Shown in pieces: positions 46,560 through 55,786 of a DNA stretch of 64,000 nt (its first letter is position 1; each line of letters begins with the position of its first letter). The notes under the pieces are model-generated. The model searched no databases and was not told the origin of the DNA. It saw nothing but the letters and a program-made list of their open reading frames with translations. A program made the position numbers and the translations under genes. The stretch is from JBFMGD01 sp040751775. GTDB lineage: Bacteria; Bacillota; Dethiobacteria; DTU022. The stretch spans positions 31,962 through 95,961 of the forward strand of contig JBFMGD010000006.1 in NCBI GenBank assembly GCA_040751775.1, written 5' to 3'.

Positions 46560-47348
46560 TTATGAATATATTTCTTCAAGCTGGCTCCAGCAGTTAAAAA
46601 AAGTCAGGTAGCCAAGCCGGGTGAGCATAAAAACAGTTATGGAAACGCTTCCCAGAATGCCAAGCATGATGGCAATTTGGTATTCGATGGCGATTAAAGG
46701 GGAAAGCCCGGCCAGTATTTGACCGGTCATCATGCCCGGCAAGAAAATTATTCCTATACCGACCATAGAGTTAATGGTAGGCATAATTGCTGAAGTGAAA
46801 GCGTCTTTGACAATATTTAAGGTCGCGTCTTTCGGGGTCGCCCCAAGCATCAGAGCCCCTTCAATAAGGTTTTTCCTGGCTTTCATTTCACCAATTAAGC
46901 GTTCTACTCCTAGGGAAACCCCGGTCATGGAATTTCCAATAATCATTCCGGCAATCGGTACAAAGTAGCGCGGTTCGTACCAGGGGTCAATGTTAATGAC
47001 CAGAAGTAAAAAGTAAAAAATAGTAATCCCGGTTCCTGAAATCATGGAAAATACAATAACGCGACGCAACCTCTTCTTTAATGGTACTTTTATGCGACTG
47101 TAGATATTGCGTATGGCGAAAAAATTCATCACGACTAACACAATTAAAGAGATATAAAACTGGTTTTGCTCAAATATATAAACCAGGACGTAGCCCATAG
47201 CGATTAGTTGCAGTGTCATGCGCAAGGCGGAAAAAAATATCTCTTTTTCTTTACCGATTCCCTGTCCCTTGAGCAGGAACAGCAGCAGTATTAGAAAAAT
47301 ATAAGCTGACAGCAAACGCCAGGGGCCTATTTCAATAATTTTATTCAC
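46560..47348 (-). CDS. FetB/UPF0014-family ABC permease
   Basis: A 262-residue protein with about seven membrane segments. The conserved UPF0014 segments include IGNSMTGVSLGVERL and the GATPKDATLNIVKDAFTSAIMPTINSM loop. The E. coli homologue FetB is half of an iron exporter. Its ATPase partner FetA is not next to it here. A truncated PadR regulator lies upstream, which once may have controlled it. Confidence 0.88.
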   Translation of the reverse strand: MNKIIEIGPWRLLSAYIFLILLLFLLKGQGIGKEKEIFFSALRMTLQLIAMGYVLVYIFEQNQFYISLIVLVVMNFFAIRNIYSRIKVPLKKRLRRVIVFSMISGTGITIFYFLLLVINIDPWYEPRYFVPIAGMIIGNSMTGVSLGVERLIGEMKARKNLIEGALMLGATPKDATLNIVKDAFTSAIMPTINSMVGIGIIFLPGMMTGQILAGLSPLIAIEYQIAIMLGILGSVSITVFMLTRLGYLTFFNCWSQLEEIYS

Positions 47349-47469
47349 AGGTTAAGCCACCTCCCCAATTGCGGCAATCAGGCCGTTGCTTAACGTACGT
47401 TTTTTAGGGTAAACATTCAATCTCTCCCCCGATCAATGAGTGTTTGCTAATTCTCTTTATGTTCTTTGA

Positions 47470-47650
47470 CTAATTCCCCGGTTTTTTGCTGGCTTCTTTT
47501 AAAACATCTTCTCCTGCCCGGGTGATGGTATAATATTTCCGGATTTTGCCTCCGATAATCGCTTCCTCCCGGGTCAGCAAATCCCCTGAAGCCATGCTGT
47601 GCAATAAAGGATACAAGGTGCCTGCGCTGATGTCATAGTCGTGCTGTTTT
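47470..47650 (-). pseudogene. PadR-family regulator remnant
   Basis: The frame DYDISAGTLYPLLHSMASGDLLTREEAIIGGKIRKYYTIT...EDVL matches the winged-helix and wing of PadR regulators. The N-terminal ~35 residues with the HTH start are absent: an ATG at 47650-47652 leads into another frame and a stop. Ends at 47470. Confidence 0.75.
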
Positions 47651-47681
47651 ATTCATCGGCCCAACCCTATATTGTAAAACG

Positions 47682-47698
47682 ATATCGCATAACGATAT
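47682..47698. promoter_or_regulatory. Palindrome upstream of the padR remnant
   Basis: ATATCG-CATAA-CGATAT, a 6-bp inverted repeat, placed 30-50 nt before the padR remnant and about 330 nt before the FetB gene. It resembles a PadR operator. The remaining sequence 47699-47970 holds no recognised feature. Confidence 0.4.
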
Positions 47699-47970
47699 TA
47701 TAAGGCAAAAAAGACCCCGCAGTCAATACTTTGGGGCGCTTCATGCACGGCAAAAGCATGAACCCATTAATTCCCATAAAACCTCTTGCGATGGGTTTAA
47801 AATGACCATACCGCATTTAAAAAAATACCGGCAGGTAAAGGTGTCATATTTCAGTTGATATCAGCCGACACTGGCCCAAATAAGCACATACAAAACTAAC
47901 CAGGCATTCCTTTTTCAGGAGAAACCCAGCAATAGCAGTTTACATCCTTATTGAACTACTGTGGTAATAC

Positions 47971-48436
47971 TTAAAAATTAATGCTCAGCAAATAATCCAA
48001 ATAATCCGTATTGAGAGAGTCTACACCCCAATGCAGCCTCATTGCATCAGCATAGTCCTTCACAGTATCCACGCTGCCAAAATGAAATTGCTTCTCTACC
48101 GTTTCTTTCTCATCTACCTGCACTTTCCTGATCACCATCCCAATACCCGCCATCCTTACCCACTCTTTCCTGACATCCATCCACTTAATATCGGTCGAAT
48201 AATAATAGCAACGTTCTTCTATGCGACCGTGTCCTTTCTCCAGCGTCCGATAATACTGGATCTTGTCATCCTTGAATCCGTCTTCTTCAGCATATTTAAA
48301 GTAGCCTACCACTTCATTGTGCAGCGTCTCATGGTTACTTTTAAGCACTACCACGTAGTCTGTCTTTTTTTCTTTATCTATTTTCTCTACCGTTTTTTTC
48401 TAGGTGTTCAGCGCATCTACCGTGACAGATGATTGC
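47971..48436 (-). pseudogene. ISAs1-like transposase, C-terminal half
   Basis: Reads VVVLKSNHETLHNEVVGYF...YYRTLEKGHGRIEERCYYYSTDIKWMDVRKEWVRMAGIGMVIRKV...LHWGVDSLN, matching ISAs1 transposases. Upstream the frame continues as VTVDALNT, a TAG where Gln is expected, then KKTVEKIDKEKKTDY. The N-terminal half is absent, and the last 15 residues diverge from the family. Confidence 0.8.
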
Positions 48437-48446
48437 ACATACTGCT

Positions 48447-48565
48447 ATGAACACGACATCAAAAGAAGAGAAGATAACGGATAGCATTATCGAAAACATG
48501 ATGGGCTGGCATCACAGCGGGTTTAACGTCTATTTTGGAGAAAGGATCTGGCTGTCGAACAGCGA
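48447..48565 (+). pseudogene. IS91-like transposase fragment, copy 2
   Basis: From ATG 48447: SKEEKITDSIIENMMGWHHSGFNVYFGERIW, about 80% similar in DNA to the copy at 42490. It ends by about 48565, where an unrelated frame begins. The two fragments bracket the restriction module and other remnants about 6 kb apart, in the same orientation. Confidence 0.65.
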
Positions 48566-48843
48566 TTTCTCTGGCAGGCCTGGAAACCCTGATTTGCGAG
48601 GAGATGCATACCGCGGGGATCGGCGGCGGGGTGGGGGTGTTCCGGGTTGAACCCGCCGTGCGGGAACAAGCTGCATCCCGCAATCTTTCCGTAAGCCGCT
48701 ATCTGCTGCTGGAAGCCCTGCCGCCGCAGGAAGCGGGTCCGAAAGAAGAATTCCCTGAAAAACTTTTACTGGAGCTGTTCCGGGCGGCCGGTGCGGCTCT
48801 GCCCGGGCGCGCGCTGGAAATCAAATCGCCCGGGGGCGTCTGA
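48566..48843 (+). pseudogene. Unidentified coding fragment
   Basis: A frame reading LAGLETLICEEMHTAGIGGGVGVFRVE...LSVSRYLLLEALPP...LFRAAGAALPGRALEI. The codon usage looks real, but no family is recognised and there is no start or ribosome site. It lies between the IS91 piece and the amidohydrolase remnant. Confidence 0.35.
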
Positions 48844-49310
48844 AGGAGCCAGGGTGGTGGGAAGAGGTTGATTATCTTTTTCTCGGCGAAAGGGCGGAGT
48901 GCGAATATCCCCTGGGATCCTTTTTCAGAGCAGGGGTAGTGGTCGCTTCCTTCCCGGATTATTCAGTAACACCGATTCCGAACCCGCTGTGGGCGATCGA
49001 AGCTGGGGTAACCCGCAACCTTAACAACGCTGAATTCTACGGTGTTGATGATATCAACGACATCGATGACCCGGCCTGCTGAACAAGGGGGAGCGCGTTT
49101 CCCTTAATGATATGATCAAAAGCTTCATCGCCAACAACGCCTACGCGCTCTTCCTGGATGATAAAGCCGGGACCATCGAGGTGGGTAAGTACGCCGACCT
49201 GGTTGTCCTCGAGGAAGACCTGTTCAAAGTCGATCCGCTGCTGATCGATAGCATTAAAATCTTAAAAAAACCTCTTCAACGGTAAGGTGGTTTATCAGGC
49301 AAAAAAGACC
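48840..49310 (+). pseudogene. YtcJ-like amidohydrolase C-terminal remnant
   Basis: Two frames share family sequence: KEPGWWEEVDYLFLGERAEC...FFRAGVVVASFPDYSVTPIPNPLWAIEAGVTRNL, stopping near 49080, and then LNKGERVSLNDMIKSFIANNAYALFLDDKAGTIEVGKYADLVVLEEDLF to about 49285. The catalytic N-terminal two-thirds are missing. Confidence 0.75.
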
Positions 49311-49328
49311 CTATAAGGATTGTGTGTT

Positions 49329-49362
49329 ACCCTAATATAGAACGCATGTTCTATATTAGGGT
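49329..49362. repeat. Long inverted repeat with a central GAACGCATGTTC
   Basis: ACCCTAATATAGAAC (49329-49343) and GTTCTATATTAGGGT (49348-49362) are perfect 15-bp arms with a 4-nt centre GCAT. The centre reads GAAC-GCAT-GTTC, which fits the Gram-positive LexA box consensus. The region to 49594 holds no other feature that I recognise. Confidence 0.7.
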
Positions 49363-49594
49363 GGTTTCACATGTTAAGCACCTGCCCCACACTGGAGCAT
49401 GATGTTATAAACCTCGCCGTCCATTTTTAAGCGAATATTACCGGTGTATCAAATCACATTTTGAACAACTGGAAGGTCCTGGGAAGAAAGGTACAGGAGG
49501 AAGCTACGGCTTTTGGCGCCCCTTTGAAAATCTATCGGTCATTCCCTTCGCTGTCCCTGAACTCCAAGGACCAGTTATCGTTCCCTTTACTGCA

Positions 49595-50944
49595 TCAGCT
49601 ATGCCGCATAGCCGTGATCGGGTCAAGACGGATAGCGCGGTTTGCCGGGTACAGGCCGGAGATAAGGCCGATGCCCATGCTGAAGGCTAAGGCAAATAAA
49701 ACAAGCCAGAACGGGATCATGGAAATTTGCAGGGGCACACTCCCCGGACCCATGCCGGGATTCATCATTGCTCCCACATATTTGTTCAGTAAAAACGATA
49801 AGAAGTAACTGAGACCGATGCCGGCGGTTCCTCCCATGATTCCGATCAATGACGATTCTGCGAGAAAGAGGGCGCGGACATCGGCAAAGGAAGCACCCAC
49901 TACTTTCATGATGGCAATTTCTCTCGTTCTCTCATAGATAGACATGACCATAGTATTGGTAATGCCGATCGCCGCCACAAACAAGGTAATGGCGCCGATG
50001 CCGCCGAGTACCGCCTGTATTTGCCGGGCTACATCTTCGATGCCTTCCAGGTCGTCGACCATTGAATACGCATTAAACCCGCGATCCCGCAGCTCCTGGC
50101 TGATGATCCGGGCATACCCCACGTCCTCTGTTCTCACCAATGCAAACGAATACTGATCTTCTTCTTTTCCGGTATTACCGCGCAAGAATTCCGGAATAAC
50201 TACTTCTTTACCCGAAGGGTACACCGGGTCACTTTGCATCCCTTGCCGGGCAAAATCATGCATTTTCTTAATTTCGCAAAGCGGGCCGTAGACAGACCAG
50301 GCGTGTTCCATGTTCTTTTCACTTAAAATACCCACGACATTAAGACTATAGATACGCTTTTGTTGCCGTTGATTGATCAAGGTAAAAGAGACACGTTTAT
50401 CCAACAGTTCAAGGGGGTCACCCTGTGGCGGTTCGTCCAAACGACCGGGGAGCATGCTCGGATCATAAAAATTGTTGATCACCATGGAGCCTGCCACCAC
50501 ATTAAATTTATCGTCCGCATGAAGCAGGCGTCCATGAGAAACATCAAATTCCAGTAGCTCCATCATGCCGGGGTCGATTCCGATTAGTGAAAAATAACCG
50601 CTTTTTTTACCGAGTATGACTTCTCCCCCGATCTCGTAGGCGGGAGAGACAGTCAGCACACCCTCAATTTCCTTAATTTCTATAACCGCTTCGTCTGTCA
50701 GTTTGCGCTGCTGGTTTTCTTCGGGTTCCCCCGGGTGTGACCAGGCTTGTTGAATCCTGATGATGTTCAAGCTGCCCCATTGCTCCATCTGTTTCTTTTG
50801 CGACTCAACCAAGCCGATACCCAGCGACATCATCACGACAATGGCAGTGGTTCCGATAACCACCCCTAAAACGGTAAGAAGTGTTCTTCCTTTGCGCCGC
50901 CAAAGATTCCGGTTCGCCAACGTTAGAAGGTCATAACTCTTCAT
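49595..50944 (-). CDS. MacB/FtsX-type ABC transporter permease
   Basis: A protein of about 449 residues. The N-terminus has MKSYDLLTLANRNLWRRKGRTLLTVLGVVIG, the first membrane helix of MacB-like permeases, then a large extracellular region and three C-terminal helices with the FtsX-like segment (AIMKVVGASFADVRALFLAESSLIGIMG). ATG 50944 overlaps the upstream gene by 14 nt. With the two preceding genes it forms an ATPase/accessory/permease export unit. Confidence 0.9.
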   Translation of the reverse strand: MKSYDLLTLANRNLWRRKGRTLLTVLGVVIGTTAIVVMMSLGIGLVESQKKQMEQWGSLNIIRIQQAWSHPGEPEENQQRKLTDEAVIEIKEIEGVLTVSPAYEIGGEVILGKKSGYFSLIGIDPGMMELLEFDVSHGRLLHADDKFNVVAGSMVINNFYDPSMLPGRLDEPPQGDPLELLDKRVSFTLINQRQQKRIYSLNVVGILSEKNMEHAWSVYGPLCEIKKMHDFARQGMQSDPVYPSGKEVVIPEFLRGNTGKEEDQYSFALVRTEDVGYARIISQELRDRGFNAYSMVDDLEGIEDVARQIQAVLGGIGAITLFVAAIGITNTMVMSIYERTREIAIMKVVGASFADVRALFLAESSLIGIMGGTAGIGLSYFLSFLLNKYVGAMMNPGMGPGSVPLQISMIPFWLVLFALAFSMGIGLISGLYPANRAIRLDPITAMRHS

Positions 50945-52214
50945 TAAACATCTCTCCACTTTTAACTTTACGTCTCCAGAACAGCACGCCAACAACCGCC
51001 AAGATCAGCACTACGGGGATAAGCAATAACCAATAGTTGAAGCCGGATGACGGCGGATCCGCCGGCATGGGCTCTTCAGGCCCCTGCATGCCCGCCGGTT
51101 GTACATCGATTTGAAACGGCCATTCTTCGACAACTTCTTGATTGGTATTATCCATGTATCGGAAAACCACTTTGCCTTCCAGCAGGTCCTCCGCTTCCGG
51201 AATAATGTAGGCCTGAAAAAACTCGCTTTGGCCGATTTCAAAACTGGCCAGGAAATAGGAGGCGTTTTCCTTGAGAAAATCCCCTTCGACCGTTACCAGC
51301 AGGTTCTTTAAGGCTACTTTACCTGCATTGACAAACTCCGCGGTGACTACAGCGGGCTCACCAACGGCAGCTGCAGGCGGTGTTTCCACACCTATTACCT
51401 GTAAGCGGCTTTCCTGTAAAACAGGGATATTGACCATTTCAGAAACCGAATAAGATGTCCCCTGCTGATCTTCGTAGAGTATTTCCACGGGAACGAGATA
51501 TGTTTTTGCCGTAGCGTTCGGGTCTACATAAATATTAATAGACTTGGTGTAAGTATTTTTTGCCTTGATTCGCTCCACATAAAAGCTATTACTGCTGTTG
51601 ACAGGAGAAAAAACAGTCCCGCTCGTACTGTTCTCGGCAGGGATGGCAGCCAATGATACTTTTAGGTTACGCACTTCGCGATCACTGCTGTTTTCCACAT
51701 ATAAAGTCAACGTAATCGTATCTCCCGCGAGAATACTACTTTTTGACAGGGTATAATTTTTCAAAAACACCCGTGGCGTTCCGACAACCACCGGCTCCTT
51801 TTCTCGGACCTGGATGAGGAGCGCATCGACAGATAGGATCTCGCCTGTCATACTATCACTATTACATACAATCTCAATTTGTGAAATATCCATAGGCCCG
51901 GGCTGCTTGATCGTTCCATATAAAATTACTACCCGGGCAACATTACTTTCCAAATTTGTTAACACGGCGCTTTCCGCGATCTTATCATTTTTGGCTGAAA
52001 GGGCAGTCAATTGAATGCTACTGATGCTACTGCCATCAAGAGGTGTTATCCGGACAGAGACGGCAAATCGTTCACCCGCATACACCTCAAGCGGTGAAGC
52101 TGTCACCAGCTCCACCGTAAACTTTGTCCCGTTTTCGGTTGCGCCGGCAACCCCCATCAGCAATAAAAGAAACAACAACACAAGTGAGACAAAAATAAAA
52201 TTTTTTTTAATCAT
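50931..52214 (-). CDS. Exported CARDB-like protein with C-terminal anchor
   Basis: A 427-residue protein from ATG 52214 with AAGGAGG upstream. A signal peptide (MIKKNFIFVSLVLLFLLLLM...AGA) is followed by several Ig-like repeats (VYAGERFAVSVRI, ILAGDTITLTLYVENSSD, VGEPAVVTAEFVNAG), as in CARDB-type domains. A C-terminal membrane helix (FNYWLLLIPVVLILAVVGVLFW) and basic tail anchor it. Probably a partner of the ABC permease. Confidence 0.8.
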   Translation of the reverse strand: MIKKNFIFVSLVLLFLLLLMGVAGATENGTKFTVELVTASPLEVYAGERFAVSVRITPLDGSSISSIQLTALSAKNDKIAESAVLTNLESNVARVVILYGTIKQPGPMDISQIEIVCNSDSMTGEILSVDALLIQVREKEPVVVGTPRVFLKNYTLSKSSILAGDTITLTLYVENSSDREVRNLKVSLAAIPAENSTSGTVFSPVNSSNSFYVERIKAKNTYTKSINIYVDPNATAKTYLVPVEILYEDQQGTSYSVSEMVNIPVLQESRLQVIGVETPPAAAVGEPAVVTAEFVNAGKVALKNLLVTVEGDFLKENASYFLASFEIGQSEFFQAYIIPEAEDLLEGKVVFRYMDNTNQEVVEEWPFQIDVQPAGMQGPEEPMPADPPSSGFNYWLLLIPVVLILAVVGVLFWRRKVKSGEMFNEEL

Positions 52215-52908
52215 ATTTACCTCCTTGTTCTTCAGGCGTGATTTTCCCGTCAACCATAAAGATAATTCTGTCTGCAAACTTGGCCACATCCCGGTCATGT
52301 GTGACCATGATGAAGGTCTGCCCTTGATCCTTAATCGTTTCCTGCAGACTGCACATAAGATCATGTGTCGTGCGTGAATCGAGGTTTCCCGTCAGCTCAT
52401 CGGCAAAAACAATGCGTGGACGATGCACCAACGCCCTGGCGATACTTACCCGTTGCTGCTGACCGCCGCTCATCTCCGTCGGTTTATGTTTGTGCCTGTC
52501 CTTTAACCCCATGCGTGTCAAGGAATCTACCGCACGGGTGAGCCGCTCTTTCGCGGGCACTCCGCTAAAAAGCAAGGGTAACGCTACATTTTCTTGCGCC
52601 GTCAATATGGGAATTAAATTATTGGACTGAAAAATAAACCCCATCTGCTTACGTCGAAAAACCACCTTCTGCCTTTCTTTTAATTTATTTAACACCACAC
52701 CGCGGAAAATCACTTCACCGCGGGTAGGTTTCTCCAGCCCCGCGGCAACGTTAAGTAGGGTTGTCTTCCCGCTGCCGGACGTCCCCAGAATAGCAATAAA
52801 TTCTCCTTCTTCCACGGATAAAGTCACCCCGCCCAGCGCGGTTACAATCTCTTTACCTACCCGGTATTTTTTTACAACATCCCGTAGCTGCAAAATAGGC
52901 AAACTCAT
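52207..52908 (-). CDS. ABC transporter ATP-binding protein, MacB/LolD type
   Basis: A 233-residue ATPase. Walker A GTSGSGKTTLL, signature EMSGGQQQRVSIARAL and Walker B IVFADELTGNLD are intact, with the characteristic Q-loop FQSNNL. ATG 52908 (or GTG 52911). First gene of the three-gene unit; its stop overlaps the next start. Confidence 0.93.
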   Translation of the reverse strand: MSLPILQLRDVVKKYRVGKEIVTALGGVTLSVEEGEFIAILGTSGSGKTTLLNVAAGLEKPTRGEVIFRGVVLNKLKERQKVVFRRKQMGFIFQSNNLIPILTAQENVALPLLFSGVPAKERLTRAVDSLTRMGLKDRHKHKPTEMSGGQQQRVSIARALVHRPRIVFADELTGNLDSRTTHDLMCSLQETIKDQGQTFIMVTHDRDVAKFADRIIFMVDGKITPEEQGGKYD

Positions 52909-52925
52909 CACCCCGCATTACCGCT

Positions 52926-53283
52926 TCACTCTTTAGACGATTTATTTAGGTAAAAAGTTCCTTGATCCCTGCCGAACAGTAAATTAAACCATATCCCTGG
53001 TATGGAAGCGTCTTCTTTCAAACTTTGCCTTGTTCTTGATAAATCTCTTAAGGCTTCATTATCTTCATCAGGAACCCATACCGGCGTTAAGTCCCTATTT
53101 CTTAGATGCCTTGCCAGTTTGCGTGCATCCCTGCGGTCATTCTTGATCTGGTCGCCTGGTCTTTGATGTCGAATCATTGTTAATAAAACCTATGCTTTCT
53201 ACATCCTGCTTCCCCGATCGTGCAATCGCTACCGTAATCGAGTCCTTGTGAACATCAAGCCCTACAAATATGGTATAATTCAT
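52926..53283 (-). pseudogene. IS110-like transposase remnant with internal deletion
   Basis: Begins at ATG 53283 with MNYTIFVGLDVHKDSITVAIARSGKQDV, the N-terminal DEDD motif of IS110 transposases. An internal block is missing, then the frame continues PGDQIKNDRRDARKLARHLRNRDLTPVWVPDEDNEALRDL, followed by non-family sequence. The C-terminal half is absent. The 53284-53512 spacer shows nothing else but the site before the next gene. Confidence 0.8.
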
Positions 53284-53485
53284 TATGGGTCTGCCTCCTT
53301 CGTTTGTAGCTCTTTTCCTGCTATTATAGCAGGCCTAACCTACGTAGCGCGAGTGGGGCCGGCCCTTCCATTATATCTATCTTTGCGCCCGGTGCTGTTC
53401 GGATAAATTTTAATAAAAACCTGAGTATTAAGTATGCTCAGTAAAACCTTGCCATCCGGCGCATGTTTGGTAAAATGTTACCAAC

Positions 53486-53499
53486 CAAACATTTGTTCG
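53486..53499. promoter_or_regulatory. LexA-like box before the IS1595 remnant
   Basis: CAAACATTTGTTCG is nearly identical to the box in the restriction module promoter: ACCAAAC-A-TTTGTTCGG here and ACCAAAC-G-TTTGTTCGG there, 16 of 17 bases shared. Confidence 0.4.
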
Positions 53500-53512
53500 G
53501 GAGGCGATACGA

Positions 53513-54085
53513 TTGGCTAAACAGCAAGAACTCAGTTGGTTGGGCTTTCAAAAGAAATTCTCAACCGATGAAGCTTGTCGGCGTCATTTGTTCCGAATTC
53601 GCTGGCCTGACGGTTTCCGGTGTCCGATATGCGACAACGGCCGCGCTTACAAGGTTACGACTCGTCACCTTTTTGAATGCACTGAGTGTGGCTACCAAGT
53701 TTCTGTCACTGCCGGAATGATTATGCATAAAACCCGCACCTCGTTGATTATTTGGTTTTGGGCTATTTACCTGATTGCAAACGACAAGCGCGGGCTTTCG
53801 GCAACGCAATTATCGCGACAATGCGGTATTAGTTATCCAACCGCCTGGCTGATGATGCACAAGATTCGCAAAGCGATGCTAGAGCGTGATGCCATGTATA
53901 CCTTGGCCGGCATCATCGAGATGGACGATACCTTTATTGGCGCCCCTACGGAAGGGGGCAAGCGCGGGCGAGGCACCTAGAAAACCAAGGTGGTGGCCAA
54001 AGGTCAGTTGTTTAACCGGTTACTCAACGCTTGTGCTACAACGGATACCGTTACTTTTGCTGAACTTGTCACGGGGGCTACCTGA
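53513..54085 (+). pseudogene. IS1595-like transposase remnant
   Basis: TTG 53513 with GGGAGG upstream. Zinc-ribbon FRCPICDNGRAY...CTECGYQVS is followed by the DDE core start (IIEMDDTFIGAPTEGG). A TAG at 53978-53980 replaces a Glu codon (RGT*KTKVVA). After a deletion only the last ~25 residues (KGQLFNRLLNACATTDTVTFAEL) remain. Confidence 0.8.
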
Positions 54086-54140
54086 GCAAACTTAATACTC
54101 AGGAATAAAAATAATAACATTTGCCGGAGGAGAGACGAAG

Positions 54141-54893
54141 ATGAAGCTGCTGATCATGGTCCAGGGGGTCTACGGCAGGCGCATTGCCGGCCACATAAAA
54201 GAGAAGCGGCCCGGGGACTGGATGGTAAACGTGTGGGAAGTGCCTGCAGTTACAGAAGTAATCGTGGATGAACCCGAACAGTATCTCCCCGAATTTCTGC
54301 CGCCTGCCGACCTGGTGCTGCACCTGGCGGAGTCGGCCCAGGCAGCCCAACTGCTGCCGGCCGTGGCGCAGGGCTGCGGCGCCCGGGGCGTTATCGCTTC
54401 CATCGACAGTTCTGCTTGGATCCCCTTGGGGTTGCGCAACCAGCTCAGGCAGGACCTGGGCCGGCAAGGGGTTGTGATCGTCTTTCCCGAGCCCCTTTGT
54501 TCCATCGACGAAGAAAGCGCCGGTTTCTATGAAATAAACCGCCACCCGTACACCAGCGAGGTGATTAGCGCCTTCGCCGGCCATTTCGGCAAACCCGAGC
54601 TGACTATTGAAGTCGATGACCGTGGCTGTATCGCCAAAGCAGCGGTGAAGCGCAGCGCTCCCTGCGGTTCGACGGAATACACCGTGAAGCGGATTATCGG
54701 TATGGAGGCCGCCAAAGCTGTGCCCGCCGCCGGACTGATGTGCCTCCACTATCCCTGTCTCGCTTCCATGCAGTTTGAGAAAACAGACAACGGGGTGGAC
54801 ACGATCATGCATACCTCCGGGCGGGTTTTCAATAAAGCCATAGAAAGAGCCCTGGCCCCGTGGAAGAAAGAAGCGGGCGCCCCGGTCGAGTAA
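54141..54893 (+). CDS. DUF166 domain protein
   Basis: A 250-residue protein. Features are an N-terminal MKLLIMVQGVYGRRIAGHI Rossmann-like strand, CSIDEES, and the C-terminal APCGSTEYTVKRIIG...HYPCLASM stretch with conserved Cys residues, all seen in DUF166 proteins. They occur mainly in archaea and anaerobic bacteria; function unknown. ATG with GGAGGAGAG upstream. Confidence 0.88.
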   Translation: MKLLIMVQGVYGRRIAGHIKEKRPGDWMVNVWEVPAVTEVIVDEPEQYLPEFLPPADLVLHLAESAQAAQLLPAVAQGCGARGVIASIDSSAWIPLGLRNQLRQDLGRQGVVIVFPEPLCSIDEESAGFYEINRHPYTSEVISAFAGHFGKPELTIEVDDRGCIAKAAVKRSAPCGSTEYTVKRIIGMEAAKAVPAAGLMCLHYPCLASMQFEKTDNGVDTIMHTSGRVFNKAIERALAPWKKEAGAPVE

Positions 54894-54921
54894 AAAATAT
54901 AGCGAAAACCCTTCAATATGA

Positions 54922-55370
54922 ATGTCTGCAACTAAAACATGGCCACACCCAACCTTTCCCACGCATCTTCGTATCCTGCTTGGCCTGCTGCTGGCCGTTT
55001 TGGGCGGTCTGGCTTTTGTGCTGGCCTTCCCACCCTATGAAATCTGGCCGCTGGCACTGGTCGGGTTCGTGCCGGTGTTGATTGCCCAATATCGCATCAT
55101 GCCGCCCAAACTTTCGTCACTGACCTCAGCAATTGGGATTGCGGTCTGGCTGCAAGGCTACCTCGGCCCGGTCTTTGCGCTAATTGGCACATTCATGGTC
55201 TGGCTGCCACTCATCGCGGGCGGCATCAGTTTCCTGATCGACGGCGGACAACGCACCTTCAACAACAAAACCGGTTATCGCTGGTTCGTTTTCAGCGGCC
55301 TCGCCAATTGGTCGGGCAGTGAAATGATTCGGCTTTTCATCCCCATCGCCGGGACGTGGGCAGGTGCAGC
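54922..55370 (+). pseudogene. Apolipoprotein N-acyltransferase-like N-terminal remnant
   Basis: About 145 residues with four to five membrane helices, reading FVLAFPPYEIWPLALVGFVPVLIA, as in Lnt-like proteins. The catalytic nitrilase half is absent; the frame ends at a junction with an Hcp fragment. The codon usage looks different from the neighbours (more AT-rich), suggesting transfer. Confidence 0.65.
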
Positions 55371-55372
55371 AG

Positions 55373-55516
55373 CGTCAGCAAGATAGCCACCGCTTTCTGT
55401 TCATACCAGGAGAGGATCAGGGAAAGCGGCAGCTCGTTGACGCTGTACTCGAAAGCCTCGGCCAGGGCCGCCACCTTGATCACCGAATAGGCGTCGTTGC
55501 ACTGCCCCATATAGCC
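55373..55516 (-). pseudogene. Hybrid-cluster protein (Hcp) fragment
   Basis: Minus strand reads [50 protein letters not shown], matching a segment of hydroxylamine reductase. Only about 48 codons remain of some 550. Confidence 0.75.
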
Positions 55517-55786
55517 TTATCAAGGAGATGAACAGCTGTTTGAGCGGCTCTTCGCTCAGCTGTTCCGGTGGGCCGGTCCGCGGAACCTGCTTAACCCCGA
55601 GACCAGGTCGGTCGTGATCTACCACGACAATCCGGAAATAACCGATAAGGCCAGGCTGCGGATCAGCGTCTGCATTTCAGTGCCGCCTGATACCGAAGTG
55701 GACGGGGAGATTGGGAAAATGGTGATCCCCGCCGGCAAGTACGCCCTGGCCCGCTATTACCGCTTGGCGCCTAACGCGGGATGGGC
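55517..55786 (+). pseudogene. GyrI-like effector-binding domain fragment
   Basis: A plus-strand frame reads YQGDEQLFERLFAQLFRWAG...SVVIYHDNPEITDKARLRISVCISVP...AGKYALARY, typical of GyrI-like domains. No start or DNA-binding part. It overlaps the end of the M23 peptidase gene on the other strand. Confidence 0.65.

Noticed and set aside
49461..49808. Plus-strand open frame of 115 codons near the MacB-like permease
   Set aside because: Most of it is antisense to the permease C-terminus and no homology is visible.
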